A DNA stretch of 64,000 nt from Prevotella sp. UBA1705 (GTDB lineage: Bacteria; Bacteroidota; Bacteroidia; Bacteroidales; Bacteroidaceae). The translations under genes and the position numbers were made by a program. The notes below the pieces were generated by a model. That model had not been told where the DNA came from, did not search any database, and was given only the letters and a program-made list of their open reading frames with translations. The stretch lies in contig DCJH01000044.1 of the NCBI GenBank assembly GCA_002317385.1, positions 46,295 through 110,294 of the forward strand, given 5' to 3'. Below are positions 1 through 7,776 of the stretch, in pieces. How positions within the stretch are numbered: position 1 is the stretch's first letter; every line of letters starts with the position of its first letter.

Positions 1-397
1 GGATGGCTTGCGCCAGCACGATTTTAGGAAAGAGTATACCGTTACGCTTGATTTCCTCGTAGAGATTGGATAATGTAAGTTCGGGAAGGTCTTTCGTAAG
101 ACGAACGGTTGTTGGTATCTTAGCGGTTGTTTCCAAGGTAGGTTTCTGTCTTGCGTGTTTTTCTTGGGACGTCCTTTTGATGCGTTCTCGGACAGTTTTT
201 GCGTCGTCTGACGAAATCGCTTTTTTCACCGAGAGCGTATCCTTTTTCATTTCATCAGCGTGAATATGCGGCTTCTGTTCAGTGTTTACAGGCTTTTGAG
301 CCTCTATTGCCTTTTCTTTTGTTATGGTGTAAAACTGGGCGGATGCCGTCAGTGGCAAAAGCACCAAACAGAGAAATAACAGAATAGTGTTGTGCAT
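1..397 (-). CDS. Glucosaminidase-type cell-wall hydrolase, 5' part only (ICE)
   Basis: The reverse strand reads open from an ATG at 397-395 to the window edge (132 codons), so the C-terminal part is missing. The first ~20 residues form a signal peptide ending in TASA before QF. A charged linker follows, then a stretch containing SNLYEEIKRNG and FPKIVLAQAI, which matches the start of the glucosaminidase (FlgJ/LytG-like) domain found in ICE proteins of Bacteroidota. Such secreted peptidoglycan hydrolases are thought to open the cell wall locally for the conjugation machinery. The gene is divergent from the operon starting at 464. The family call rests on a short segment and is fairly but not fully secure. 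Confidence 0.72.
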   Translation of the reverse strand, partial: MHNTILLFLCLVLLPLTASAQFYTITKEKAIEAQKPVNTEQKPHIHADEMKKDTLSVKKAISSDDAKTVRERIKRTSQEKHARQKPTLETTAKIPTTVRLTKDLPELTLSNLYEEIKRNGILFPKIVLAQAI

Positions 398-422
398 TTC
401 TATATCACGTATTTGTTGAGAA

Positions 423-430
423 TAATTTTG
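423..430 (+). promoter_or_regulatory. Predicted -7 box before the ICE operon at 464
   Basis: TAATTTTG fits the Bacteroidota -7 consensus TAnnTTTG and lies 33 bases before the first gene of the + strand ICE operon. No clear -33 box was judged. Confidence 0.45.
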
Positions 431-463
431 TCGCAACAAATTTAACCGCTCATTATCAATCAA

Positions 464-1243
464 ATGGAAATTAACAACAAAAAAGAAATCGGACAGCTGC
501 CCTACGAGAAGTTGGCATTGCTTGGCATCAGTCGTGAAAAGGCTGACAATATGCCCGAAGAAGTGAAGCGGAAGCTTGCAAACGGTGAAGTAACGCCTTT
601 ATTGCAAGTATCCATCAGTGCCCAAAATGGTGACGTCATCACGTTACCCATGAAACTGCAAGCCGTGACGGATGCCAACGGGAAAGCAGCTCTCTTAGCT
701 TATCCGGTGCGTGCCGTCTTGGAGGTGGAACGTCATCGTGATTTGCGACTTACAGATCAGGAAGCTGAAAGGCTCAAACAAGGTGAAGTTCTTCAAAAGT
801 CCCTCGACATCAATGGTGAGAAAACCAAACAGTACCTGCAACTCGACCCTGAAACCAAGTCCATCATCCACCGAAAGGTAACAGATGTACAGTTAGAGCA
901 GAAGCTCAAAGACATGGAAAAGGTCAATGATATCGAGTTAGGCACACAACAGAAGCAACAGGTACGTGAGGGAAAGGCAATAGAACTCAACGTTGGTGGC
1001 GAAAAAGTTTCCGTGGGCATCGACCTGAAAGAACCTCAGGGATTCAAAGTCATCAAGGGCGACCTCAAAGAGTGGGAACGCCAGCAGAAGCTCCGCTATG
1101 ACGATGCGCACCCCGAATATGTGGGATTGGTGATGACTGACAAGAACCGCTGGGAATACCAACAGGTGGTCAATCGCCAGTCGCAAGAAAGAGCCATCAA
1201 ATTGAATCATAAGGAAACGGAAAACAAGGGACTTAAACGCTAA
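464..1243 (+). CDS. DUF4099/DUF3945-type ICE protein
   Basis: 259-residue soluble protein with no signal peptide or membrane segment. The N-terminal third (PYEKLALLGI, then VSISAQNGDVITLPMKL) looks like DUF4099, and the later part (LTDQEAERLKQGEVL, then LQLDPETKSI) resembles DUF3945. Both are found almost only in conjugative elements of Bacteroidota, and their function is unknown. It is the first gene of a tight + strand operon; the next ATG is 4 bases after its stop. The C-terminus is rich in charged residues and Q. A role in DNA processing during transfer is plausible from the neighbours (antirestriction, Toprim and zinc-finger proteins) but is inference. Confidence 0.75.
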   Translation: MEINNKKEIGQLPYEKLALLGISREKADNMPEEVKRKLANGEVTPLLQVSISAQNGDVITLPMKLQAVTDANGKAALLAYPVRAVLEVERHRDLRLTDQEAERLKQGEVLQKSLDINGEKTKQYLQLDPETKSIIHRKVTDVQLEQKLKDMEKVNDIELGTQQKQQVREGKAIELNVGGEKVSVGIDLKEPQGFKVIKGDLKEWERQQKLRYDDAHPEYVGLVMTDKNRWEYQQVVNRQSQERAIKLNHKETENKGLKR

Positions 1244-1247
1244 GGTG

Positions 1248-2555
1248 ATGGCACAACAAGAAACAGACAAATCCCGTGAACCGCTCATGAAGCAGTTTGC
1301 GGAAATCAAGACCAAGCACCCCGATGCAGTCTTGCTTTTCCGTGCCGGCGACTTCTACGAAACATACAAGGAGGATGCGCACACGGCATCCAAAACCCTC
1401 GGCATCACGCTGACGCGGTTCAAGGACGGGACGGAGATGGCTGCCTTTCCACATTATGCCCTCGATACTTATCTACCCAAACTCATTCGAGCCGGTCATC
1501 GGGTCGCCATTTGTGATAAGCTGGAAGTCCCGAAGCAGAGAAAAGACCATCAGGAAGATAAAGCGCAGGAAAAGGAATATGGAGTAATTGAGAAAGTTCA
1601 ACGATTTGAAGACAATAATATGGCAAACAAGAAGAAAGAACAGGCCAAGCAGGAAGAGCCTGCCAAGACGGTGAAAAACGCTGCCGAGGAGAAACCTGCC
1701 AAGGAACAAAAGGTTAAGTCCGCTGAAAAGACCGAACAGAAAACGGATACTAAGGCGGAAAACAAACAGGACGCCGAAGCCAAGCAGGAACGCAAACCAC
1801 GTGAGCCACAGATGGTGACGGTCAATGGCGACAAAGTATCACACGGACATGCCTACCAGAGCAAGACCAATCCCGAAGATTGGTTCTTTACGGCCAAGCT
1901 GAACGGACAACAGCTCAAACCGCAGAAGATGGACGCTGCCGACCTTGCAGCCTACCAGAAAAAGGAAATGACCGTACCGCAACTCATGGAGAAGTATTAT
2001 CCCACGAAGTTGCAGGAAAAGGTGGCGGAAGATGCCTACAAAATGCCCAAGGCCATGGCCGGACCTGACGGTGACATCAGTATCAACAAATTCAATGTGT
2101 ACAAGGAAAAGGATGAACAGCGTCCTGACTTCGGCAAGTACAAGTTCTATGCCGAGGTGGGGGAAGCAAAGATGTCCACGGTCGCCTCACGAGCCGACCT
2201 TAATGCTTACTTCGACCGTGTGGCCACACCACAGCAACTAGTGGAGAAGAACTTCGGTGAACGTCTCCACTTGCAATCGGCCTATGAGAAATACAGCCTG
2301 CCCGAAGGTGTGGACCCCAAGGGTGTCAGGGTTGCCAAAGACCGAGGTGACAACAAGTGGAAAGTTTCCGTGGATTTGGGCGAAAAAGGAAAGACCTCAC
2401 AGAAAGAGATTTCTTTTGATGATGGTTTCGCTCTTTTCAAAACCAAGACGGCCACACGTGAGCAGATTGCAGCCAAGCATCTCAATAACGAGATAAAAGG
2501 GTTGCTCACGGCACCGGTGGCCAAGATGGAAAAGTCTGCCTCCGTCAAGATGTAA
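1248..2555 (+). CDS. MutS domain I fused to DUF3945-like repeats (ICE protein)
   Basis: 435 residues from the ATG at 1248; an in-frame GTG at 1245 is an alternative. Residues ~14-105 match the mismatch-recognition domain I of MutS, including GDFYE with Phe36 and Glu38, the same numbering and Phe-x-Glu pair that contacts mismatches in E. coli MutS. The rest of MutS (clamp, ATPase) is absent. A Lys/Glu/Ala-rich linker follows (~125-185), then three degenerate repeats of ~60 residues, each with an aromatic strand pattern and a segment like DLxAYxxK...TxxQLxEK. An in-frame ATG at 1620 opens the linker and could give a separate C-terminal product. A role in recognising non-B or mismatched DNA during transfer is inference. 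Confidence 0.7.
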   Translation: MAQQETDKSREPLMKQFAEIKTKHPDAVLLFRAGDFYETYKEDAHTASKTLGITLTRFKDGTEMAAFPHYALDTYLPKLIRAGHRVAICDKLEVPKQRKDHQEDKAQEKEYGVIEKVQRFEDNNMANKKKEQAKQEEPAKTVKNAAEEKPAKEQKVKSAEKTEQKTDTKAENKQDAEAKQERKPREPQMVTVNGDKVSHGHAYQSKTNPEDWFFTAKLNGQQLKPQKMDAADLAAYQKKEMTVPQLMEKYYPTKLQEKVAEDAYKMPKAMAGPDGDISINKFNVYKEKDEQRPDFGKYKFYAEVGEAKMSTVASRADLNAYFDRVATPQQLVEKNFGERLHLQSAYEKYSLPEGVDPKGVRVAKDRGDNKWKVSVDLGEKGKTSQKEISFDDGFALFKTKTATREQIAAKHLNNEIKGLLTAPVAKMEKSASVKM

Positions 2556-2598
2556 TTCAAAACAGTTCAAACAATCAAACAAAGAAAATCGAAGATAT

Positions 2599-2826
2599 AT
2601 GTCAACAATGAATCATGAGGAGTTGGTGGAACTCCTTCAACAAGGTAGAATCGGACACCTCCGTTTTGTGTTAGAGAGTGAGGATGCAGAGGATTTTTTG
2701 GAATGGTGTCGCACCCATGGCACTGACCCCTCGGATGAATCCGCAGAGTTTTACATCGAGCAGACGGACATCGACCACATGGACCGTCAGGTAATCGACG
2801 ACGAGGACTATGGCATCTGGAACTGA
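2599..2826 (+). CDS. Small acidic ICE protein, unknown function
   Basis: 75-residue, strongly acidic protein (many Asp and Glu, few Lys) without signal peptide or membrane segment. A second in-frame ATG at 2608 gives a 72-residue form. Its 3' end overlaps the start of the ArdC-like gene by 17 bases, which suggests coupled translation. The family is not recognised. Small acidic proteins beside antirestriction genes can be DNA mimics, but nothing here shows this directly. Confidence 0.6.
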   Translation: MSTMNHEELVELLQQGRIGHLRFVLESEDAEDFLEWCRTHGTDPSDESAEFYIEQTDIDHMDRQVIDDEDYGIWN

Positions 2827-4144
2827 CGAACGTTCATCTGGCATATCAAGCGGACAGGCGGCATTGGACCGCTTCGCTGCAATGATGATTGAACGGATGG
2901 AGCAGATGAAGTCTACCGGGTGGAAGAAAGGTTGGATTGGAGGAGCCGGAGGATTTGCAGGACTGCCCCAGAATGTGGGCGGTCGGAACTATTCCGGTTC
3001 CAACTCCTTCTTCTTACATCTATACACGGCAGTCAAGGGCTATGACATGCCGGTCTATCTCACCTTCAAACAGGCTCACAACCTGAAAGCGCACGTGCTC
3101 AAAGGAGAAAAAGCTTTTCCCGTGGTCTATTGGGATATGTTGGTGAAGGACAAGAACGGTCGGCGGGTCAGCTCGGATGAGTACCGTGGCATGAGCAAAG
3201 AACAGAAGAAAGACATGGAGGTGTTTCCTTTTGTGAAGTCATTCCCGGTCTACAACATTGCGCAAACCAATCTGGCCGAGGTGCAGCCCGAACGTGTGGT
3301 CAAACTGCAAGAACGCTTCAAAGCCCCCGAAATCCATGACACCGAAGGGATGTATGTTCACACGGCACTCGACCGTATGGTGCAGACCCAAGGCTGGCTA
3401 TGTCCCATCCATGCTGACCAACCACGAGATGGTGCCTACTACTCTCCCTCACGTGACATTGTGGTCGTGCCCATCAAGGCACAGTTCAAGGCAGGGAAAA
3501 GCGAGGAGGAAATCTATCGGGGCGGTATGGAGTATTATTCAACCATGCTCCATGAGATGACGCACTCCACCATGACCCCCGAACGGCTCAACCGTGAGGT
3601 GGGCGGACGCTTCGGCGACCCGAAATATGCAAAGGAGGAGCTGGTGGCAGAACTGACGGCAGCCATGATCAGCCACTCCATGGGTTTCGACTCCAAGGTG
3701 ACGGACAACTCGGCCGCTTATCTGGATTCGTGGATAGGTGTACTCAAAGAAGAACCAAAGTTCATCGTTTCGGTGATGTCCGACGTGAACAAGGCTTCGG
3801 AACTCATCCTTGACCACGTAGACAAACAACGTCTGGCACTGGGTGAACAGCCTTATCTGGCCAAGAATGACCCGTTCACACCCTTGGCAGAAGGTGAGCA
3901 TGTACCTTTCAAGAACGCAGCCATCATCAAGACACGTTCGGGAGAGTATGCCATCCGCGCCAGCTATGACGGTGTGGAATTAGGATTGAAGCCGGTCGAT
4001 AAGGGTACTGCCAAGACCTATTTCCAACTCACGGACATGAAGGACAAGCAGGCCTTTCTCCACCTCACGGCACAGAAAACCTACGGCCCTGAGTTGGCTT
4101 CCTTACAACAATCGAGACAGGAAAAGACCGGGTTAAGAATCTGA
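2810..4144 (+). CDS. ArdC-like antirestriction protein with zincin metallopeptidase domain
   Basis: 444 residues. The N-terminal ~130 residues (QNVGGRNYSGSNSFFL, then YLTFKQA and VLKGEKAFPVVYWD) match the ssDNA-binding domain of ArdC. The following domain carries a zincin motif, HEMTH at 248-252, with a probable third metal ligand in EELVAE (277-281). Proteins of this family protect incoming single-stranded ICE or plasmid DNA from host restriction. After ~residue 360 there is an extra C-terminal region (FKNAAIIKTRSGEYAIRAS), as often seen in Bacteroidota ICE versions. It overlaps the preceding small ORF and is followed after 12 bases by the Toprim gene. Confidence 0.85.
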   Translation: MASGTDERSSGISSGQAALDRFAAMMIERMEQMKSTGWKKGWIGGAGGFAGLPQNVGGRNYSGSNSFFLHLYTAVKGYDMPVYLTFKQAHNLKAHVLKGEKAFPVVYWDMLVKDKNGRRVSSDEYRGMSKEQKKDMEVFPFVKSFPVYNIAQTNLAEVQPERVVKLQERFKAPEIHDTEGMYVHTALDRMVQTQGWLCPIHADQPRDGAYYSPSRDIVVVPIKAQFKAGKSEEEIYRGGMEYYSTMLHEMTHSTMTPERLNREVGGRFGDPKYAKEELVAELTAAMISHSMGFDSKVTDNSAAYLDSWIGVLKEEPKFIVSVMSDVNKASELILDHVDKQRLALGEQPYLAKNDPFTPLAEGEHVPFKNAAIIKTRSGEYAIRASYDGVELGLKPVDKGTAKTYFQLTDMKDKQAFLHLTAQKTYGPELASLQQSRQEKTGLRI

Positions 4145-4156
4145 TGGAGGACGAAC

Positions 4157-5335
4157 ATGGCAGATTACAAGGTAAACTTCAAGTCGTTCAAAGCCCGTGT
4201 CGGTATCGACGACGTGGCTTATTCATTAGGTTACAGGCTCGACCGTAAGGCCGGTGTGGGACGTTATATCGAACTGGTGCTTGGCGATGAGCATAACCGC
4301 CGTGACACCATTATCGTAAGCCGACCTCACGACAAAGCCAAACAGATATTCTTCCGCAGGGACGGTTCCAAGGGGGATGTGGTGACGTTTATTCGTGAGA
4401 ACTTGAACGCCTTCCTAGTTACGGGGCAGGACGACTGGCAAAAGACTGCCAAGGTGCTCGCTCGATTTGCCATGATGCCTGAGCCGGAGTACTCAGAGGA
4501 TAGAGCCTACCTGCACGCTTCAAGACCATCATCGGTATTTGAAAGTTCAAGGTATGAGACACTGCCCATCCCGGAGGATAAGATACCGCCCTTTTTTCAG
4601 CAGAGAGGATTCACGGCAGAAACGGTCAGAACACTTGCCCCTTTCATAACTTTGATCCGGGATAAGGAGAATACACGCTTCGACGGCTATAACATCGGTT
4701 TCCCGTATACAGATGACAAACACGATGACATCCGTGGGTATGAGATACGGGGCTATGGCGGATACAAGTCCAAAGCAGCCGGGACGGATTCCTCGACGGC
4801 GGCTTGGGTGGCGGATTTGTCGGGTAATGGCAGTGGACGGGTCAGAAATGTGTTTTTCTGCGAATCCGCTCCGGATGCCATGGCATTTTACCAGCAAAAC
4901 CGCCTACAATTAGGTAGTGATATTGCCTTGGTGTCCTTGGGCGGCACCTTTTCCGACGGACAAATTAAGGGGGTGCTTAACCGCTTTCCAAAGGCACGTC
5001 CTTTCGATTGCTTCGACAACGACCTGGCAGGACGCATCTATGGTCTTAGGCTGTTGGCATTGGTGGAGAACATTCCTCTCAAAGTGAATAAGTACGGTGA
5101 CGGTTTGCAAGTGAGTATGGGTGACAAGCGTTTCGAGCCTGACATGGCACGTTCGCTTACCGCACAGGTGAGTGAACACTTCTCCATCCGCTACCGCATG
5201 GGGACATGGCTGCCACCCAAGGCGTTCAAAGACTGGAACGATTGCGTACTCAACAAACCAATGACACCGGTAATGAGCGTACATAAAGAAGAAAGGGAAC
5301 ATAATTTGGCCGGGCGACGTGCCGGTCTGAAATAA
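4157..5335 (+). CDS. Toprim/DUF3991 domain ICE protein (TraP-like primase family)
   Basis: 392 residues. The N-terminal part (DVAYSLGYRL, GRYIELVLGD, IFFRRDGSKGDVVTFI) resembles a degenerate CHC2/DUF3991 module that has lost its zinc ligands. The central part holds a Toprim fold: Glu236 in FFCESAPDA and the DxD pair Asp287/Asp289 in FDNDLAG, the usual metal-binding residues. Toprim/DUF3991 proteins are common in Bacteroidota ICEs and are suspected primases for the transferred strand. The gene lies between the antirestriction gene and a secreted ICE protein, with a 10-base gap to the next ATG. The Toprim assignment is strong; primase activity is inferred. Confidence 0.82.
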   Translation: MADYKVNFKSFKARVGIDDVAYSLGYRLDRKAGVGRYIELVLGDEHNRRDTIIVSRPHDKAKQIFFRRDGSKGDVVTFIRENLNAFLVTGQDDWQKTAKVLARFAMMPEPEYSEDRAYLHASRPSSVFESSRYETLPIPEDKIPPFFQQRGFTAETVRTLAPFITLIRDKENTRFDGYNIGFPYTDDKHDDIRGYEIRGYGGYKSKAAGTDSSTAAWVADLSGNGSGRVRNVFFCESAPDAMAFYQQNRLQLGSDIALVSLGGTFSDGQIKGVLNRFPKARPFDCFDNDLAGRIYGLRLLALVENIPLKVNKYGDGLQVSMGDKRFEPDMARSLTAQVSEHFSIRYRMGTWLPPKAFKDWNDCVLNKPMTPVMSVHKEEREHNLAGRRAGLK

Positions 5336-5345
5336 TGTATGACGT

Positions 5346-6092
5346 ATGAAAACGAAGAAACGCAAAAGATACCTCCTTCTCGGCATCTGCCTTTCCCTGA
5401 TGTGGAGTTGGCAAGCCAAAGCCCAACAGACCGACCCCGCACTGACGGCTGCTGTTGTGGCACAGACCGTGGAGATGAACAACATCCACGAAAAGCGGCG
5501 CAAGATGCAAGAGAAAATCATCGCAGCCGAAGCTGCCGTAACGGTGGCATTGGACCGAGTGCACAGCGTGGAGAACAAGATGCTCGACTATCTTTCCAAC
5601 GCACAGGGTGCCATGCAGAATCTCTATCAGGTAAAGCGGGCGGCAGAATTGGTGTCCAGGGAGATACCAAAGAACTGTGACTTGCTGCGCAAATCGGTGA
5701 AAGGGAATCTCAAAGGAACGGCAATAGCGGCCTTGGTGTCGGATGAACTGACGGACGTGGCCACACAGATGGCAGCCCTCTATCCGTTCATGAAGCAGCT
5801 GGTGACCTCCGGAAGTTACACGGTAACGGATAGTGACGGGAAGAAAAGCAAACACAAGGTCAATCTACTCAATTCTGCCGAACGCTACTATGTAGCCAAT
5901 GAGGTGGTCACTCGCTTGGAAACCATCAACACCGACCTGTTTATTCTCGCATGGCAGATACGCACACTCTCATGGAACGACCTGTGGTTCAAACTCGACC
6001 CGGAGGGTTGGGCCAGTGTGATGTCAGGCAAGAATATCGTTGAAGGTATCATCCGCGAATGGCAGGTTGCGGAACTTAGAGTATGGAAATAG
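5346..6092 (+). CDS. Secreted ICE protein with coiled-coil region, unknown function
   Basis: 248 residues. A typical signal peptide (basic start, LLLGICLSLM core, cleavage after AKA) precedes a mature protein starting QQTDPAL. Residues ~35-95 are helical with heptad-like spacing (VEMNNIHEKRRKMQEKI, VALDRVHSVENKML). There are no cysteines beyond the leader region except one near residue 117. It looks like a periplasmic accessory of the conjugation apparatus, and similar proteins are common in Bacteroidota ICEs, but I cannot place it in a named Tra family. Confidence 0.7.
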   Translation: MKTKKRKRYLLLGICLSLMWSWQAKAQQTDPALTAAVVAQTVEMNNIHEKRRKMQEKIIAAEAAVTVALDRVHSVENKMLDYLSNAQGAMQNLYQVKRAAELVSREIPKNCDLLRKSVKGNLKGTAIAALVSDELTDVATQMAALYPFMKQLVTSGSYTVTDSDGKKSKHKVNLLNSAERYYVANEVVTRLETINTDLFILAWQIRTLSWNDLWFKLDPEGWASVMSGKNIVEGIIREWQVAELRVWK

Positions 6093-6117
6093 AATCACCA
6101 ACTTTTATTATATCTAT

Positions 6118-6663
6118 ATGCAAACTGAATCGAAATTTATTGGAAGCTGTCCGCTCTGCGGCGGCAATGTGGTAAAGACCTGCAAGGGCTACCGCTGTGA
6201 ACACAACATCGGAGAAAGTCCGACTTGCCCGATGAACATCAACGGCATCATCGGCAACCGAAAGATGTGTGACGAAGAAGTCGCAACACTGCTGACCAAG
6301 GGCAGCATCATGCTCGATGGCTTTGCCACCAAGGAGGGAAAGGCTTTCCCGGCTATTCTTACGCCCAATACGGAAGGCGGTCTGGACATGAACGCCAAGG
6401 TATGCGACTGTCCCGTCTGTGGCGGAGAGCTGCGAGTGGGCAGCAGGGCATTTAACTGCATCAACTACAATCGGGAAAACGACCCTTGTACGTTCTCTAT
6501 CTGGCGGAACATTGGCGGACACCAGCTAACCATGGAGGAAGTGAGGGAGATTTGTCAAAACGGTATCACCTCCGGTGAGTTGGAGATGTACCGTGATAAC
6601 GGGTCGATCTATCGTAAGAAATTAGGGCTTTCACCCGACAAACACCAAATCATCAAGATATGA
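6118..6663 (+). CDS. Zinc-finger protein with topoisomerase C-terminal (Toprim_Crpt) repeats
   Basis: 181 residues from the ATG at 6118; the frame is open further upstream but overlaps the previous gene. It holds two similar modules: CPLCGG...C near the start, and CPVCGG...C in the second half followed by FSIWRNIGGHQLTMEEV. Between them, EEVATLLTKGS followed by GFATKEGKAFPAIL is the pattern of the C-terminal repeat of topoisomerase III-like enzymes (Toprim_Crpt). No topoisomerase catalytic domain is present, so this is a free-standing ssDNA/zinc-binding module. The stop overlaps the next start (ATGA). Confidence 0.72.
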   Translation: MQTESKFIGSCPLCGGNVVKTCKGYRCEHNIGESPTCPMNINGIIGNRKMCDEEVATLLTKGSIMLDGFATKEGKAFPAILTPNTEGGLDMNAKVCDCPVCGGELRVGSRAFNCINYNRENDPCTFSIWRNIGGHQLTMEEVREICQNGITSGELEMYRDNGSIYRKKLGLSPDKHQIIKI

Positions 6664-7202
6664 AGAACAAGAAACTCATTCTCATCGCAGGGATTGTGTC
6701 CCTGTTGGTTGTCTGCGGACTCGCATTGGGTCTGATGTACAGTGGCAGTCCCAAAGACAAAGCGGTCATTGTGGCTGAAAAGGCATTGATGGCCACTGTG
6801 GATTATCCCAACTCTGTCAGAATTATCGGCATCAGCCATCCTGATTCCGTCTATGGCAGGGACTATATCACTCCACAGGAAAAACTGTCTCTTTCCATGA
6901 CCATGATGAAGATTCATGAGAAAGTAATGAAGGAAACCAACGGCTTCGAGAATTTCAATCCCAAAGACAGGCAGACAGCGGAGATGATGGAGCGACAGAT
7001 GACGGCTATGGCGGTCTTGCGTTCGCTCGTCCCTCCTGAACAGCCACATGGCATCACCGAAAAGCCATTCAGTGGCTGGAAAGTCAAGGTGGAATACGAA
7101 GCACGAAGTTCCAGAGGGGTTCCTTATCGCTCTGAATATTGGTTCATCCTCGATAAGGATGCCCAATGCGTCATCAAGTCATTTGAGATTCCTCTCTTGT
7201 AA
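6660..7202 (+). CDS. Membrane-anchored ICE protein, unknown function
   Basis: 180 residues. One N-terminal transmembrane segment (residues ~5-27, LILIAGIVSLLVVCGLALGL) is followed by a periplasmic domain with the segments YPNSVRIIGIS and FSGWKVKVEYEAR, ending in a beta-rich part. There is no lipobox. It is translationally coupled to the zinc-finger gene by an ATGA overlap. The family is not recognised. Confidence 0.65.
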   Translation: MKNKKLILIAGIVSLLVVCGLALGLMYSGSPKDKAVIVAEKALMATVDYPNSVRIIGISHPDSVYGRDYITPQEKLSLSMTMMKIHEKVMKETNGFENFNPKDRQTAEMMERQMTAMAVLRSLVPPEQPHGITEKPFSGWKVKVEYEARSSRGVPYRSEYWFILDKDAQCVIKSFEIPLL

Positions 7203-7209
7203 GTTAATC

Positions 7210-7419
7210 ATGTATCAACCTAACCGAATTATTATGTGTATGAATCTGATGCTCGAACAAATCGAGCCTAAAATGAAAGCCTTTATCAAGGATGCCACCG
7301 CTCAATACGAACGTGGCAATAAGGCAGCAGGCAGGCGGGCACGCCGAACCTCTCTTGAACTGGAAACACTGCTCAAACAGTTTCGCAAGCGTTCGATGGC
7401 GTTTTCCAAACGGTTATAA
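7210..7419 (+). CDS. Histone H1-like (Hc1 family) small basic protein
   Basis: 69 residues from the ATG at 7210; ATGs at 7234 and 7240 are alternatives and may be the true start, since family members begin near LMLEQIEPKM. The core has a run of Lys/Arg and the pattern ERGNKAAGRRARRTSLELE, very like the histone H1-like Hc1 proteins of Bacteroidota that bind DNA non-specifically. It is the last gene of the ICE operon, followed by a terminator. A nucleoid or silencing role for ICE DNA is an inference. Confidence 0.7.
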   Translation: MYQPNRIIMCMNLMLEQIEPKMKAFIKDATAQYERGNKAAGRRARRTSLELETLLKQFRKRSMAFSKRL

Positions 7420-7450
7420 TCTGTCATAAAACAATCTATTTTAGTGTTTT

Positions 7451-7482
7451 GTCCCGGTGCTTAGGCATCGGGATTTTTATTT
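7451..7482 (+). terminator. Rho-independent terminator after the first ICE operon
   Basis: A stem CCCGGTGC / GCATCGGG with a TTAG loop and one G-T wobble is followed by ATTTTTATTT. It closes the operon that starts at 464. Confidence 0.75.
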
Positions 7483-7516
7483 CCGCACTTTTCTCCTTGT
7501 AGTCATCTCGCTCCGT

Positions 7517-7737
7517 GGATTTTACGATACAAAGTTATGGAGGGCAGAGAGAACGGCAAGTGACGCTGTGCTTGTCTGAGGGGAAAGTGTCGGGCAGCCT
7601 TCCACAATTTGATACAAATTGGGTATTCCCGAAACTTTCCCCTCGACTCACCTGCCTTATCTCTCCATGCCCTCCTTGGGGATAGTATCGCAAAAATCCC
7701 AGAAGCGAGAAGCCAAAAGGCTTCAAACAAAAGGGAA
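7517..7737 (+). ncRNA. Candidate structured RNA element, copy A
   Basis: No convincing gene lies here, but the sequence folds into nested long-range stems. P1: 7517-7530 with 7685-7699. P2: GGAGGGCA-GAGAGA (7539-7552) with TCTCTC-TGCCCTCC (7660-7675). P3: 7555-7563 with 7648-7656. P4: 7578-7594 with 7628-7644. P5: AATTT/AAATT (7606-7620). A small hairpin GAAGCC/GGCTTC lies just after. The unpaired segments CAGCCTTCCACAA and TTGGGTATT are the same as in copy B (13105-13355), while the stems differ and still pair. The strand is assumed from flanking genes. It lies 40 bases before the ORF at 7777, so it could be a leader or a free RNA. Confidence 0.62.
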
Positions 7738-7776
7738 AAGAATTAAGTAAAGTTCAAACCCAAAGTACAAAGAATT

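Noticed and set aside
7503..7730. 75-codon - strand ORF over element A
   Set aside because: Not conserved in the homologous element B; the RNA fold explains the sequence.
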